Positions 17,508-26,841 of a DNA stretch of 64,000 bases are shown here, in pieces. The stretch comes from Desulfitobacterium dehalogenans ATCC 51507 (lineage in GTDB: Bacteria; Bacillota; Desulfitobacteriia; Desulfitobacteriales; Desulfitobacteriaceae), in assembly GCF_000243155.2 (NCBI RefSeq), contig NC_018017.1:992001-1056000 (forward strand), read 5' to 3'. Position 1 is the stretch's first letter. Every line of letters begins with the position of its first letter. Under the pieces are notes generated by a model that was not told where the DNA came from, searched no databases, and saw only the letters and a list, made by a program, of their open reading frames with translations. The position numbers were made by a program, and so were the translations under genes.

Positions 17508-18744
17508 CAGTGATTACCTCCGAACTTAGTGTTTTATTAGGGTAGGACACAGTTTTATTTTCCCAGGTTTGAAAAAGAATAGGATCATCCTCCAGGCTAC
17601 TAAGATACGTTTGAGGTAATAACGGAACTTTTCCTAAACCTCCGGGCATATTGACCACATAACTCGGAATAGCCAGTCCGGAGGTAAATCCGCGAAGGGA
17701 CTTGATATGCTGCACTCCTTTAGCAACAGAGGTTCGAAAGTGGGCCGTCCCTGAAATGTCTTTGGCATGAAATAGATAATATGGCCTAATTCCTATAGCC
17801 AATAGGGATTGGAAAAGATACCTTAGAACATCATCAGAGTCATTGATTCCTCGGAGCAAAACGCTTTGACTTCCCAGTACAGCTCCAGACATTAGAAGTT
17901 CATGGCAGGCACTCTTCATTTCCGGACTAATTTCCATGTAGTGGTTAACATGAAGGTTAATATAAATGGGTGCATATTTTTTAATTAGCTCAGTCAATCC
18001 GGAATCTACCCGTTGAGGGATAACGACAGGCATACGGGTTCCAATACGAATGAGCTCCACGTGAGATATCTGACGCAATTTCTCAAATATAAATTCAAGA
18101 TGTTCATTGGTTAAAGTTAAAGGGTCACCGCCTGTTATTAAGACATCCCGAATCTCCTCATGTTGGGCGATATATTCAAAGGCAGGCTCAAGTTCTTTTT
18201 TGGGAATATGATGATCTGTGGAGCCATGGTCGCGCCTTCTTTGGCAAAATCTACAGTAGGAACCGCAAACATTAGTAACTTTTAGGATAACTCTGTCAGG
18301 ATAACGTCGTGTGATATGGGGAACAGGAGACATGTGTCCTTCATTCATAGGATCCGGCTCTCCGTCGCAAAAATGCTTAAGCTCAAGAACAGAAGGGAGA
18401 AACTGTTTGGCTAAGGGTGATTCCATTGATGCTAAATGGGCAGCAAGAAAGGGAGAAAGGGCCATGCGATGATGGAGAGTAACGGATTCTATTTCCTGTT
18501 TCTCGACTTCTGTAAGATTAAAAAGATCGGCGATAAGATCTATAGTGGTCAGTCGATGAGCCATCTGCCATTGCCACGAAGTCCAATCCTTTTCAGTCCC
18601 TCCTAGATTTTTTAAGAGTGTAGCTTTTAAATCCAAGTGAGAGAGGTCAGGTTGCCATTGTTTCTTTTTTTCGATATAAGGTTTAATATACTCCGTCAAT
18701 CTCTGAACGTGTTCGGCCCCTTGATCATTCTTTTGTTCATTCAT
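17500..18744 (-). CDS. eam: Radical SAM 2,3-aminomutase, probably glutamate-specific
   Basis: A 414-residue PLP- and SAM-dependent aminomutase of the lysine 2,3-aminomutase family. The iron-sulfur motif CxxxCxxC is Cys160, Cys164, Cys167; the PLP lysine is Lys372 in GGLGK. Two residues that bind the side-chain amine of lysine in KamA are aspartates; here the aligned positions are Lys328 (LFHAKDISG) and Asn365 (YVVNMPGG), 37 apart. That Lys/Asn pair is the reported signature of glutamate 2,3-aminomutase, which makes beta-glutamate, a compatible solute. Specificity is inferred from these residues. It is the first gene of a two-gene operon with the YheC/YheD triple protein. Confidence 0.82.
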   Translation of the reverse strand: MNEQKNDQGAEHVQRLTEYIKPYIEKKKQWQPDLSHLDLKATLLKNLGGTEKDWTSWQWQMAHRLTTIDLIADLFNLTEVEKQEIESVTLHHRMALSPFLAAHLASMESPLAKQFLPSVLELKHFCDGEPDPMNEGHMSPVPHITRRYPDRVILKVTNVCGSYCRFCQRRRDHGSTDHHIPKKELEPAFEYIAQHEEIRDVLITGGDPLTLTNEHLEFIFEKLRQISHVELIRIGTRMPVVIPQRVDSGLTELIKKYAPIYINLHVNHYMEISPEMKSACHELLMSGAVLGSQSVLLRGINDSDDVLRYLFQSLLAIGIRPYYLFHAKDISGTAHFRTSVAKGVQHIKSLRGFTSGLAIPSYVVNMPGGLGKVPLLPQTYLSSLEDDPILFQTWENKTVSYPNKTLSSEVITDD

Positions 18745-18904
18745 CTTTAATCTCCTTTTCCCTGATTTGGCGTGCTAGCTTAATACATATGTTATGAAAG
18801 GAATGATGGAGAGGTTAGTTAACCCACTAGAGAATTTTTAAAATCCATTAAGTCCCTGAAAAAGCTCATAGCACCTTTGGGCATGTGAAACGGGAGAAAA
18901 ATTT

Positions 18905-18940
18905 TCATTAAAAAAGCTAAGCAAAAAATGCTTAGCTTTT
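18905..18940 (-). terminator. Terminator overlapping the pdxR stop codon
   Basis: Stem AAAAGCTAAGCA / TGCTTAGCTTTT with A5 loop, followed on the minus strand by a T run. The 3' end of pdxR, including its stop, lies inside the stem. Confidence 0.85.
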
Positions 18941-20356
18941 ATCCTGTTGAACTACATTCACAATGCTTTCACTTAGCCGTTCAATCGCTGTTTCAATTTT
19001 TTCTGTTTCCAATCCGGAGTAATTGATGATGATTTTATGAGTCTGATCACCAGGCTTGCCATGATAATACTGAGAGACACAGGAAATGCGGATTCCGACA
19101 TCTTTGGCTGCGGCAATTAGTTTGGCATCTTCTACATCGGTATTGACTTCCATCAAAAAGTGCAGTCCTGAGTCCTCTTCCTGAATGGTGATATAAGGGT
19201 TTAGCTCACTTTGACGGAGGGTTTTCAAGATGGCATCCCGCTGCTTGCGATAATAGGTTCGCATGCGGTTAATATGCTTTTCAAAATAGCCTTCCGAAAT
19301 AAATCTTGCCAGGGTGAACTGCTCAAAGGTGGAGACGGTACAGGAATAAAAGCCTAACTGACGATAAAAAAGGTTCACCAGATGTTTGGGGAGAACCATG
19401 TAGCTAATCCGGAAGGTAGGGGCAAGGCTCTTGGAAAAGGTGTTGATGTAGATGACCTTTTCCATGACGTCGATACTTTGCAGGGTAGGGATGGGCTTGC
19501 CAAAGAGGCGAAACTCACAGTCATAGTCATCTTCAATGATATAGCGTTCTTTTTCCTGGGCTGCCCAGCTTAAGAGCTCATAGCGCCGGCTGACAGGCAT
19601 GACGATTCCGGTGGGGAAGTGATGAGAGGGAGTAATGTGAAGAATATCGGTTCCGCAGCTTTTTAAGGATTCCGGGATGACCCCGAAGTCATCCATGAGG
19701 ATATGACAGCATTTCACATCATTGCTTTCATAGATTTTAGAGAGCCGGGTATAGCCGGGATCCTCCACGCCGTAGGTACGGTTTCTGCCCAGGAGTTGAA
19801 TAATGACGCTGTAAAGATACTGGGTTCCGGCGCCGACGATAATCTGCTCCGGCTCCACCGATAGACCTCGGAATTGGTAAAGATGCTCGGCAAGGGCTTG
19901 CCTAAGTTCCATGACCCCGCCCACAGAAGTATCGGAAAGCAGGGAAGTCTGGTTCTCCGTATCCATCACATCCCGCAGCAGCTTCGCCCAGACAGAAAAG
20001 GGGAAAGAGTCCGGGGCTACGGAATTTTTGACGAAGTCGGCATAATAGGCCGGCTCTTTTTTGGGTTGGAGGCCGTCCCGTGATTTTTCCAGAGTAGGTT
20101 GGAGGGTTTGTTTTTCCAGATTAGCGACGAAATAGCCCCGTTTGGGCTGGGTATAAATATAGCCCTCGGCTGCAAGCTGGGCGTAGGCATTTTCCACGGT
20201 GATCACACTTACCCCCAGATTCTTAGCAAAAACACGTTTCGAGGGAAGTTTTTCATCAGGCTTTAATTTCTTCTGCAGAATATCGGTTTTGATACAGTGA
20301 TAGAGATATTCATACATGCTTTCTGACCCTATCGTTTCAAAGGAATAGGTAAGCAT
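18932..20356 (-). CDS. pdxR: MocR-type regulator of pyridoxal phosphate synthesis
   Basis: GntR-family winged helix fused to an aminotransferase-like domain, 474 residues. The DNA-binding part covers residues 10-85 (LPSKRVFAKNLGVSVITVENAYAQLAAEGYIYTQPKRGYFV). The fold type I domain keeps the PLP lysine in YINTFSKSLAPTFRISYM. It is divergent from pdxST across a 114-base gap, the standard PdxR arrangement in which the protein senses PLP and controls pdxST. GGGAGGGG precedes the ATG. Confidence 0.92.
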   Translation of the reverse strand: MLTYSFETIGSESMYEYLYHCIKTDILQKKLKPDEKLPSKRVFAKNLGVSVITVENAYAQLAAEGYIYTQPKRGYFVANLEKQTLQPTLEKSRDGLQPKKEPAYYADFVKNSVAPDSFPFSVWAKLLRDVMDTENQTSLLSDTSVGGVMELRQALAEHLYQFRGLSVEPEQIIVGAGTQYLYSVIIQLLGRNRTYGVEDPGYTRLSKIYESNDVKCCHILMDDFGVIPESLKSCGTDILHITPSHHFPTGIVMPVSRRYELLSWAAQEKERYIIEDDYDCEFRLFGKPIPTLQSIDVMEKVIYINTFSKSLAPTFRISYMVLPKHLVNLFYRQLGFYSCTVSTFEQFTLARFISEGYFEKHINRMRTYYRKQRDAILKTLRQSELNPYITIQEEDSGLHFLMEVNTDVEDAKLIAAAKDVGIRISCVSQYYHGKPGDQTHKIIINYSGLETEKIETAIERLSESIVNVVQQDKS

Positions 20357-20470
20357 AATTGGCCCCTCCCTATAGAATTGGTTATATAAATTATTTTCAA
20401 ATTGGACATTTTAATATATCCAGTTTTGAGTATACTCAAAGATATCTTAGTTGTAAAGCGAGGGTTTTCA
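20357..20470. promoter_or_regulatory. pdxR-pdxS divergent control region
   Basis: 114 bases between divergent genes. It contains three spaced AATTGG hexamers (near 20356, 20376 and 20400), which could be PdxR half-sites, and a TATACT hexamer at about 20431 upstream of pdxS. MocR proteins usually bind direct repeats here; exact sites are inferred. Confidence 0.5.
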
Positions 20471-21346
20471 ATGGATCATAAACGATATGAATTGAACAAA
20501 GAATTGGCTCAGATGTTAAAGGGCGGCGTGATTATGGATGTGACCACCCCGGAGCAAGCTAAAATTGCGGAGGCTGCCGGTGCCTGTGCGGTGATGGCCT
20601 TGGAGAGGATTCCGGCGGATATACGGGCCGTCGGCGGAGTTTCCCGCATGAGCGATCCCAAAATGATTAAAGGAATCATGGAGGCTGTCTCGATTCCCGT
20701 GATGGCTAAATGCCGTATTGGTCATTTTGTGGAGGCCCAGATTCTGGAGGCTATTGAAATCGATTATATTGATGAGAGTGAAGTTCTTTCCCCGGCAGAT
20801 GATGTATACCACATTGATAAGACCAGATTCAAGGTGCCTTTCGTCTGTGGAGCGAAGGATTTAGGGGAGGCTTTGCGCCGCATCAACGAAGGGGCTTCCA
20901 TGATTCGCACCAAGGGGGAACCGGGTACCGGGGATATTGTTCAGGCGGTGCGCCATATGCGGATGATCAATCGCCAAATTAATCGCATTGTCGGCATGAG
21001 GGAAGATGAGCTGTTTCAAGAGGCCAAAGAGCTGCAGGTGCCCTATGATTTAGTACTTTATGTTCATGAGCATAAACGCTTGCCGGTGGTCAACTTCGCC
21101 GCCGGTGGTGTGGCAACCCCTGGGGATGCGGCCCTGATGATGCAGCTGGGGGCTGAAGGAGTATTTGTAGGCTCAGGTATCTTTAAATCCGGAGATCCGG
21201 AAAGAAGGGCTCAAGCCATCGTCAAGGCCGTGACCAATTACCAGGACCCCAAGGTCTTGGCAGAGCTCTCTGAAGATCTGGGTGAAGCCATGGTGGGGAT
21301 TAACGAACAGGAAATCGAGCTGCTTATGGCAGAACGGGGCAAGTAA
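20471..21346 (+). CDS. pdxS: Pyridoxal 5'-phosphate synthase, PdxS subunit
   Basis: A 291-residue TIM-barrel synthase that builds PLP from ribose 5-phosphate, glyceraldehyde 3-phosphate and ammonia. ATG 20471 gives the family N-terminus ([42 protein letters not shown]). Active-site lysines are in VMAKCRIGH and [12 protein letters not shown]; the aspartate is in IMDV. Its stop is one base before the pdxT ATG, so the subunits are coupled. Regulated by divergent PdxR. Confidence 0.97.
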   Translation: MDHKRYELNKELAQMLKGGVIMDVTTPEQAKIAEAAGACAVMALERIPADIRAVGGVSRMSDPKMIKGIMEAVSIPVMAKCRIGHFVEAQILEAIEIDYIDESEVLSPADDVYHIDKTRFKVPFVCGAKDLGEALRRINEGASMIRTKGEPGTGDIVQAVRHMRMINRQINRIVGMREDELFQEAKELQVPYDLVLYVHEHKRLPVVNFAAGGVATPGDAALMMQLGAEGVFVGSGIFKSGDPERRAQAIVKAVTNYQDPKVLAELSEDLGEAMVGINEQEIELLMAERGK

Positions 21347-21347
21347 G

Positions 21348-21947
21348 ATGAGGGTGGGGGTACTGGCTGTACAAGGAGCCTTCATCGAGCATGAGAAGAT
21401 TCTTCAGGACTTTGGGGTAGAGTGCCTTGAGCTTCGCAATGGCAAAGATGTCCGCCAGGATGTTGATGGGCTGATTCTCCCCGGCGGGGAGAGCACGACC
21501 CAAGGCAAGCTGCTCAGAGAACTGGACATGTTTGAACCTCTGCGGGAAAAAATCGCCGCGGGTCTCCCTGTTTTAGCTACCTGTGCGGGTCTTATTCTCC
21601 TTGCGGGGCAGCTTGCCAATGATTCTGCCCGTTACTTTGCAACATTACCGGTCACGGTGAAGCGCAATGCTTACGGCAGACAATTGGGCAGTTTTTACAC
21701 TGAGGAGCAATTCGGAGATTTGGGCGAGGTCCCGATGACCTTTATTCGTGCCCCCTACATTGAATCCGCTGGAGAGGGTGTTGAGATCCTTGCCAAGGTC
21801 CATGGAGATATCGTTGGTGTCCGCTATAGGAATCAAATCGGCCTTTCTTTTCATCCGGAATTGGACGAGGACAGAAGAATTCATCAGATGTTTCTAGGCA
21901 GTATCAACGGAGGGAAGAGTTCTCCATGTAAGAAAAAAGCTGTCTGA
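21348..21947 (+). CDS. pdxT: Pyridoxal 5'-phosphate synthase, glutaminase PdxT
   Basis: Class I glutamine amidotransferase of 199 residues, supplying ammonia to PdxS. ATG 21348 gives MRVGVLAVQGAFIEHEKIL, the canonical start. The catalytic cysteine is in LATCAGLILLA, the glycine-rich LPGGESTT loop is intact, and the His/Glu pair is in LSFHPELDED. A terminator lies 26 bases past the stop. Confidence 0.97.
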   Translation: MRVGVLAVQGAFIEHEKILQDFGVECLELRNGKDVRQDVDGLILPGGESTTQGKLLRELDMFEPLREKIAAGLPVLATCAGLILLAGQLANDSARYFATLPVTVKRNAYGRQLGSFYTEEQFGDLGEVPMTFIRAPYIESAGEGVEILAKVHGDIVGVRYRNQIGLSFHPELDEDRRIHQMFLGSINGGKSSPCKKKAV

Positions 21948-21972
21948 AAGTTTCTTAATACCTCTAAATTTT

Positions 21973-22001
21973 GGCACTCCCTTAGGGGAGTGTCGTTTTT
22001 A
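21973..22001 (+). terminator. Terminator after pdxT
   Basis: Stem GGCACTCCC / GGGAGTGTC with a short TTAG loop, then GTTTTTATTT. Confidence 0.85.
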
Positions 22002-22189
22002 TTTGTAAGGCGTATCGATTTGGGTACTGAACGTCATTTCATAACGGGTGAGGCAGGCTTTTTCTGTATATACTAAGTTTTAAAGGAAGGTAATGAAGAC
22101 TTGTTCTGGGAACTTTATAAGCCATACTTTTTATGCCATAATTAGCCTGAAAGTTTTTTACATACTGTATGAACTAAGGAGCGTTGATC

Positions 22190-23404
22190 ATGTCGACACT
22201 ACTGACTTTAAAACAGATTCAAGAAGCTCAAAAAGCAATCCACCCCTATATTCATCGGACACTTCTGGATCATTCAAGTAATTTAAGCGCCCTTGCAGGA
22301 ACGGAGATATACCTTAAGCTGGAGAATCTGCAAAAGACCGGTTCCTTCAAGGTTCGAGGTGCTATGAATAAGGCGCTTAAGCTTTCGGAAGAGGAGAAGA
22401 AAAAAGGAGTCCTAGCCGCTTCCGCCGGTAATCATGCCCAAGGGGTAGCCATGGCGGCTGCCCGTATCGGGATTCCCTCGACGATTGTCATGCCGGAAAA
22501 TGCACCCTTGGCTAAAGTATCCGCTACGGAAGGATACGGAGCCCAGGTCATTCTCTCTGGGGCGGTTTTCGATGATGCTTATCAGAAGGCTGTGGAAATC
22601 CAAAAGGAAACAGGGGCAACGTTCATCCATGCCTTTGACGACCTAGAAGTTATGGCCGGGCAAGGTACCATCGGCTTGGAAGTTTTTGAAGAACTGCCTG
22701 AGGTGGATACAGTCCTTGTTCCCATCGGGGGAGGAGGGCTGATCGCGGGGATTGCTGTAGCTTTGAAATCGCTTAAGCCTTCTGTACGCATTATCGGTGT
22801 TCAAGCGGCCGGAGCGGCAAGCATGGCTTATGCTCTGAACATTGGTAAGCCCGAGCCCTTAGCACAAGCCAATACCTTGGCTGATGGAATTGCTGTGAAA
22901 AGGGCAGGGGATCTAACCTTCGCAACGGTCCGAGATTATGTGGATGAGATGGTGACCGTTGAGGAAGAAGAGATTAGTCAAGCTATTTTATTGTTAATGG
23001 AACGGACCAAGACCCTTGCTGAAGGGGCAGGCGCAGTTGCGGTAGCAGCTGCACTTCAAGGCAAGATCAACCTTAAAAGTCAGAAAACTGTCCTCATCCT
23101 CAGCGGGGGGAATATTGATGTGAATTTCCTTGCTCAGATTATCGAGCGGGGGCTTAGGCGCTCCGGACGTACCATGGCTTGTCAGCTTCTTCTGCCGGAT
23201 CAACCCGGCAACTTAGAAAAGGTTATCGATCTTATATCCCAAGAGCGGGCCAATATCATTAACATCGAACATTCTCGCTATGATTTATCCGTTCCCCTGC
23301 GCTCAGCTCGTGTCCATATGCTTCTCGAAACCCAAAGTATTGAACACCAAAAGCGCATTATCCAGCGATTAGAGGGTGCCGGGTATCCCCTGGTCATTAA
23401 CTGA
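22190..23404 (+). CDS. ilvA: Threonine dehydratase with C-terminal ACT-type domain
   Basis: PLP enzyme (404 residues) deaminating threonine to 2-oxobutyrate, either for isoleucine synthesis or catabolism (tdcB-like). ATG 22190 has AAGGAG eight bases upstream; an in-frame TTG six bases earlier is less likely. The PLP lysine is in KTGSFKVRGA and the phosphate loop is IGGGGLIAG. The last 75 residues (SGRTMACQLLLPDQPGNLEKVIDLIS) form one ACT-like domain, as in the 400-residue short class. Threonine aldolase lies two genes downstream. Confidence 0.9.
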   Translation: MSTLLTLKQIQEAQKAIHPYIHRTLLDHSSNLSALAGTEIYLKLENLQKTGSFKVRGAMNKALKLSEEEKKKGVLAASAGNHAQGVAMAAARIGIPSTIVMPENAPLAKVSATEGYGAQVILSGAVFDDAYQKAVEIQKETGATFIHAFDDLEVMAGQGTIGLEVFEELPEVDTVLVPIGGGGLIAGIAVALKSLKPSVRIIGVQAAGAASMAYALNIGKPEPLAQANTLADGIAVKRAGDLTFATVRDYVDEMVTVEEEEISQAILLLMERTKTLAEGAGAVAVAAALQGKINLKSQKTVLILSGGNIDVNFLAQIIERGLRRSGRTMACQLLLPDQPGNLEKVIDLISQERANIINIEHSRYDLSVPLRSARVHMLLETQSIEHQKRIIQRLEGAGYPLVIN

Positions 23405-23479
23405 AGCAAATTGCTCCTTTTACTCATGACTATTATCCAGTAGAATAGTTGTAGGAATGAGTTAAAGGAGGACGGAACC

Positions 23480-24148
23480 ATGTGCGGACGTCTGATTCTC
23501 TCTAATCCTATGGATATTCTAGTACGCTTTCAAGTTTCTGAAGTCGACCTAACACCACGCTATAATATGGCACCGTCACAAGACATTCCGGTCATCATTA
23601 ATGATGGCTCGAATCGTTTGGCTATGTACAGGTGGGGTCTTATCCCCTACTGGGCAAAGGATATAAGTATAGGCAATCAATTGATCAATGCCCGGGGAGA
23701 GACGGTGGATGAGAAGCCAAGCTTTAAATACAGTCTGCCACGGAGGCGTTGTCTGGTTGTGGCGGATGGATTTTATGAGTGGAGGAAAGAGGGAGGCCGT
23801 AAGTATCCTTATCGGATTACCTTAAAGAATAATGAACTCTTTGGCTTGGCCGGCTTATGGGACACCTGGACATCCCCGGCTGGGGAAGTGATTCACTCCT
23901 GTACCATTATCACCACCGTGGCTAATGAGCTGATACTGCCTTTACATGATCGGATGCCTGTGATTTTATCCAGAGAAGCTGAATCCATCTGGTTAGATCC
24001 TAATGTCACGGACAGCCAGCTCTTAAAAAGCCTTCTTACCCCTTATCCGGCTGAACAGATGTCTGTTTATGAGGTGACAAGCCGCGTCAACTCCCCAAAA
24101 TTCGATAATCCGGAGTGTTTGGTTGCAGCTGTACCCGGATTGTTCTAG
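23480..24148 (+). CDS. SRAP-domain protein (YedK/HMCES family)
   Basis: This 222-residue protein begins MCGR; Cys2, exposed after methionine removal, crosslinks to abasic sites in single-stranded DNA in the SRAP family. Conserved elements are PRYNMAPSQDIPVI, RWGLIPYWAK, NARGETVDEKPSFK, RRCLVVADGFYEWRKE and HDRMPVIL, including the active-site Asn, Glu and His. AAAGGAGGA precedes the start. It is a genome-maintenance factor and stands alone. Confidence 0.93.
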   Translation: MCGRLILSNPMDILVRFQVSEVDLTPRYNMAPSQDIPVIINDGSNRLAMYRWGLIPYWAKDISIGNQLINARGETVDEKPSFKYSLPRRRCLVVADGFYEWRKEGGRKYPYRITLKNNELFGLAGLWDTWTSPAGEVIHSCTIITTVANELILPLHDRMPVILSREAESIWLDPNVTDSQLLKSLLTPYPAEQMSVYEVTSRVNSPKFDNPECLVAAVPGLF

Positions 24149-24215
24149 GTAATAAATAGCAGGGCTAATTAGTTTAAGAAGTGCAATTATTTAGGAAAGC
24201 AATGGAGGAAAAGTC

Positions 24216-25247
24216 ATGATCAGTTTTAAAAACGACTATAGCGAAGGCGCTCATCCGCAAATTCTGGAGGCTTTGCTGAAATCGAACTATGTTCAGGAGA
24301 ATGGGTATGGTGAAGACAGCTATTCCCAAGCGGCAGCAGAGGTTCTCCATAAAAAACTTGAAAATGATTCCGTAGATATTCACTTTCTGGCTGGAGGTAC
24401 TCAAACCAACCTGATCGCTATTTCTGCTTTTTTAAGACCTCATGAGGCTGCTATCGCAGCCCATACCGGCCATATTTTTGTCCATGAGACGGGAGCCATC
24501 GAGGCCACCGGTCATAAGGTTCTGACAGCCGAGGTGAAGGATGGCAAGTTAACCCCTGCTCACGTCGAAGAAATTCTGAATGCTCATACCGATGAACATA
24601 TGGTGAAGCCCCGGCTGGTCTATATCTCCAATGCGACGGAAGTAGGAACGGCCTACAGTAAAGAAGAACTGCGACTGCTCAGTGAATTTTGCCGGGAGAA
24701 AAAACTCTATCTCTTTATGGATGGGGCAAGACTCGGTTCCGCTTTGTGTTCGGAAGGAAATGATTTGACTTTATCTGAATTGCCCGATCTACTGGATGCC
24801 TTTTATATCGGCGGGACAAAAAACGGGGCACTACTGGGCGAAGCTTTGGTGCTGTGCAATGAGGAATTAAAGCAGGATTTTCGCTACCATATGAAGCAAA
24901 AGGGGGCCCTTTTAGCTAAAGGGAGGGTTCTGGGAATTCAGTTTTTGGAGCTTTTTCGGGATAATCTCTTTTTTGATTTGGCAATCCACGCCAATACCAT
25001 GGCCTATAAGCTGCGGGATGGATTAAAAGAAGCAGGGGTTCCTTTTCTTTCGGAATCCCATTCCAATCAGATCTTTCCCATTTTCGCCAACGAAGTGGTG
25101 GAAGAGCTGAAGAGCAGATACCGTTTTGAAATTTGGGGCAAAGTCGATGAGGGACACACGGCGATCCGCTTGGTGACATCCTGGGCGACACGGGAGGAGG
25201 CGGTGGCTTCTTTTATGAAAGATATCCGTCAGGTGCTTAGCGCCTAA
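24216..25247 (+). CDS. ltaE: Low-specificity L-threonine aldolase
   Basis: Fold type I PLP enzyme (343 residues) cleaving threonine to glycine and acetaldehyde. The opening FKNDYSEGAHPQILEALLKSN and the PLP lysine in YIGGTKNGALLGEAL are typical of the beta-eliminating lyase / threonine aldolase family. GGAGG precedes the ATG. Together with the upstream threonine dehydratase it offers two threonine-degrading routes in 3 kb. Confidence 0.9.
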   Translation: MISFKNDYSEGAHPQILEALLKSNYVQENGYGEDSYSQAAAEVLHKKLENDSVDIHFLAGGTQTNLIAISAFLRPHEAAIAAHTGHIFVHETGAIEATGHKVLTAEVKDGKLTPAHVEEILNAHTDEHMVKPRLVYISNATEVGTAYSKEELRLLSEFCREKKLYLFMDGARLGSALCSEGNDLTLSELPDLLDAFYIGGTKNGALLGEALVLCNEELKQDFRYHMKQKGALLAKGRVLGIQFLELFRDNLFFDLAIHANTMAYKLRDGLKEAGVPFLSESHSNQIFPIFANEVVEELKSRYRFEIWGKVDEGHTAIRLVTSWATREEAVASFMKDIRQVLSA

Positions 25248-25272
25248 TGATTGGCAAGGAAGAGTGTTTATT

Positions 25273-25923
25273 ATGGATAAATTGCGGGATATTGAGGGTA
25301 TAATTTTTGATCTGGATGGGACTTTATGGGATGCCACAGAACCGGTACGGGTGTCCTGGAATAAAGCCTTAAAGGAATTTGACCAGGAACAGGGACTGCA
25401 AACAGATGAAATATCGATAGACCAAATCAAAAGTGTTATGGGACTTCAGATTCCCGAGATTGGAAAAAAGCTTTTTCCTTCCTTTTCAGAGGAGGTTCGG
25501 AATAGAATCATGGATCGGGGCGGTGAGATCGAATGCGAGTATTTAAAAAAGCATGGGGGAATTTTGTATCCTCATGTGGAGAAGACGTTGGAGACTCTTG
25601 CCCAAAAGTATAAGCTTTTTATCGTAAGCAATTGTCAGGTGGGTTATATCGAGGCCTTCTATTTCGCCCATCGGCTGGAGAAGTATTTTGTGGATTATGA
25701 AAATCCAGGCAGAACGGGTCTGACCAAGGGCGAGAACATTCAGCTTATTATGAGGCGTAATAAGCTGAAGAATACAGTCTATGTAGGGGATACTCTAGGA
25801 GATGCCAAGGCGGCTCAAGTGGCTGGGATTCCGTTTATTTATGCAAGTTATGGCTTTGGTCGTGTGGAAAATTATACTGAAGTTATTGATAGCTTTGAGC
25901 AATTGCTTGGAATGTTAACCTAA
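25273..25923 (+). CDS. HAD-superfamily hydrolase, phosphoglycolate phosphatase-like
   Basis: 216-residue phosphatase with motif I FDLDGTLWD, motif II around VSNCQ, and motif IV VGDTLGDAKAAQVAG. A helical cap lies between motifs I and II. ATG 25273 is favoured, with AAGGAAGAG eight bases upstream; GTG 25264 is in frame. It sits 25 bases after threonine aldolase, so they may be cotranscribed. Substrate unknown. Confidence 0.85.
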   Translation: MDKLRDIEGIIFDLDGTLWDATEPVRVSWNKALKEFDQEQGLQTDEISIDQIKSVMGLQIPEIGKKLFPSFSEEVRNRIMDRGGEIECEYLKKHGGILYPHVEKTLETLAQKYKLFIVSNCQVGYIEAFYFAHRLEKYFVDYENPGRTGLTKGENIQLIMRRNKLKNTVYVGDTLGDAKAAQVAGIPFIYASYGFGRVENYTEVIDSFEQLLGMLT

Positions 25924-25966
25924 TCATTATCATTAAAATTTCTAAAAAACTTTTTCATTTTCCCCC

Positions 25967-25997
25967 TTTACATTGACGTTGCGTTAAGGTGTATTCT
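25967..25997 (+). promoter_or_regulatory. MerR-type promoter with dyad in a 19-bp spacer
   Basis: -35 TTTACA (25967-25972) and -10 TATTCT (25992-25997) are separated by 19 bases. Inside the spacer is the dyad TTGACG TTG CGTTAA (25973-25987). Overlong spacers holding the operator are the hallmark of MerR-activated promoters, so the gene is probably autoregulated. Confidence 0.75.
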
Positions 25998-26020
25998 TAA
26001 TCTCGTCAGGAGGTGATCAC

Positions 26021-26785
26021 ATGGAATACACAGTGCAAAGATTGGCTCATTTGGCAGGAGTCAGCCCGCGAACCCTCAGATACTATGATGAGATCGGGAT
26101 TCTTAAGCCGGCTAGAATCTCTTCTTCAGGGTATCGAATCTATGGGCAACAGGAAGTAGACCGCCTGCAACAGATTTTATTTTATAGGGAGTTGGGGATG
26201 AGCTTGGAAGGAATTAAAGATATAATTACCTCTCCTGATTTTGATGGGACAAAGGCACTGTGGGAACATCGTGAGAAGCTTCTGGAAAAAAGAGAGCAAT
26301 TGGAGCAACTCATTGAAAATGTCGAGAAGACCATTGCTCAAAAAGAAGGGAGAATCACTATGTCCGACAAAGAAAAATTTGAAGGATTTAAACGTAAGTT
26401 GATTGAAGAGAATGAAGCCAAATATGGTGAGGAAATTCGGGAAAAGTACGGTGAAGAGACCGTTGAGAAATCCAACCGGAAGCTTATGAACATGACCAAG
26501 GAGCAATATGATGAGCTGACCAAGCTTGGTGAAGATGTGCTGGCAACTCTTTATGAGGCCTTCAAGACCGGGGATCCTGCCGGGGAGCTGGCTCAAAAAA
26601 CAGCTGATCTTCATCGTCAGTGGCTCACTTACTCCTGGCCCAGCTACACTAAGGAGGCTCATGCGGGGCTGGCTCAGATGTATGTGGATGATCCGAGATT
26701 TACAGCCTATTATGATGAGAAACAACCGGGAGCCGCGGAATTCCTTAGAGATGCAGTCTTTATTTATACCGGGATGAAGAAGTAA
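26021..26785 (+). CDS. MerR-family regulator with TipAS-type ligand domain
   Basis: 254 residues. Residues 1-70 are the MerR winged helix (TVQRLAHLAGVSPRTLRYYDEIGILKPARISSSGYRIYG), then a coiled coil (about 80-112), then a C-terminal TipAS-like globin-fold domain with the typical YGEE..EKS, WPSYTKEAHAGLAQMYVDDPRFTAYYDE region. TipAL/Mta-type proteins sense drugs such as thiopeptides and activate efflux or resistance genes. The promoter with 19-bp spacer indicates autoregulation. The ABC-F gene 1.9 kb downstream could be a related resistance function, but no shared operator was seen. Confidence 0.88.
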   Translation: MEYTVQRLAHLAGVSPRTLRYYDEIGILKPARISSSGYRIYGQQEVDRLQQILFYRELGMSLEGIKDIITSPDFDGTKALWEHREKLLEKREQLEQLIENVEKTIAQKEGRITMSDKEKFEGFKRKLIEENEAKYGEEIREKYGEETVEKSNRKLMNMTKEQYDELTKLGEDVLATLYEAFKTGDPAGELAQKTADLHRQWLTYSWPSYTKEAHAGLAQMYVDDPRFTAYYDEKQPGAAEFLRDAVFIYTGMKK

Positions 26786-26816
26786 AGATGATCGAATAAC
26801 TACGTTAAGAAATGCA

Positions 26817-26841
26817 AAAGACACTCGCTTAGAGTGTCTTT
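26817..26841. terminator. Bidirectional terminator between convergent genes
   Basis: Perfect stem AAAGACACTC / GAGTGTCTTT with 5-base loop; it overlaps the stop codon of the minus-strand repeat protein. Confidence 0.7.

Noticed and set aside
21948..22189. T-box or other riboswitch before threonine dehydratase
   Set aside because: No conserved T-box sequence or other aptamer motif was found; only the pdxT terminator is present.
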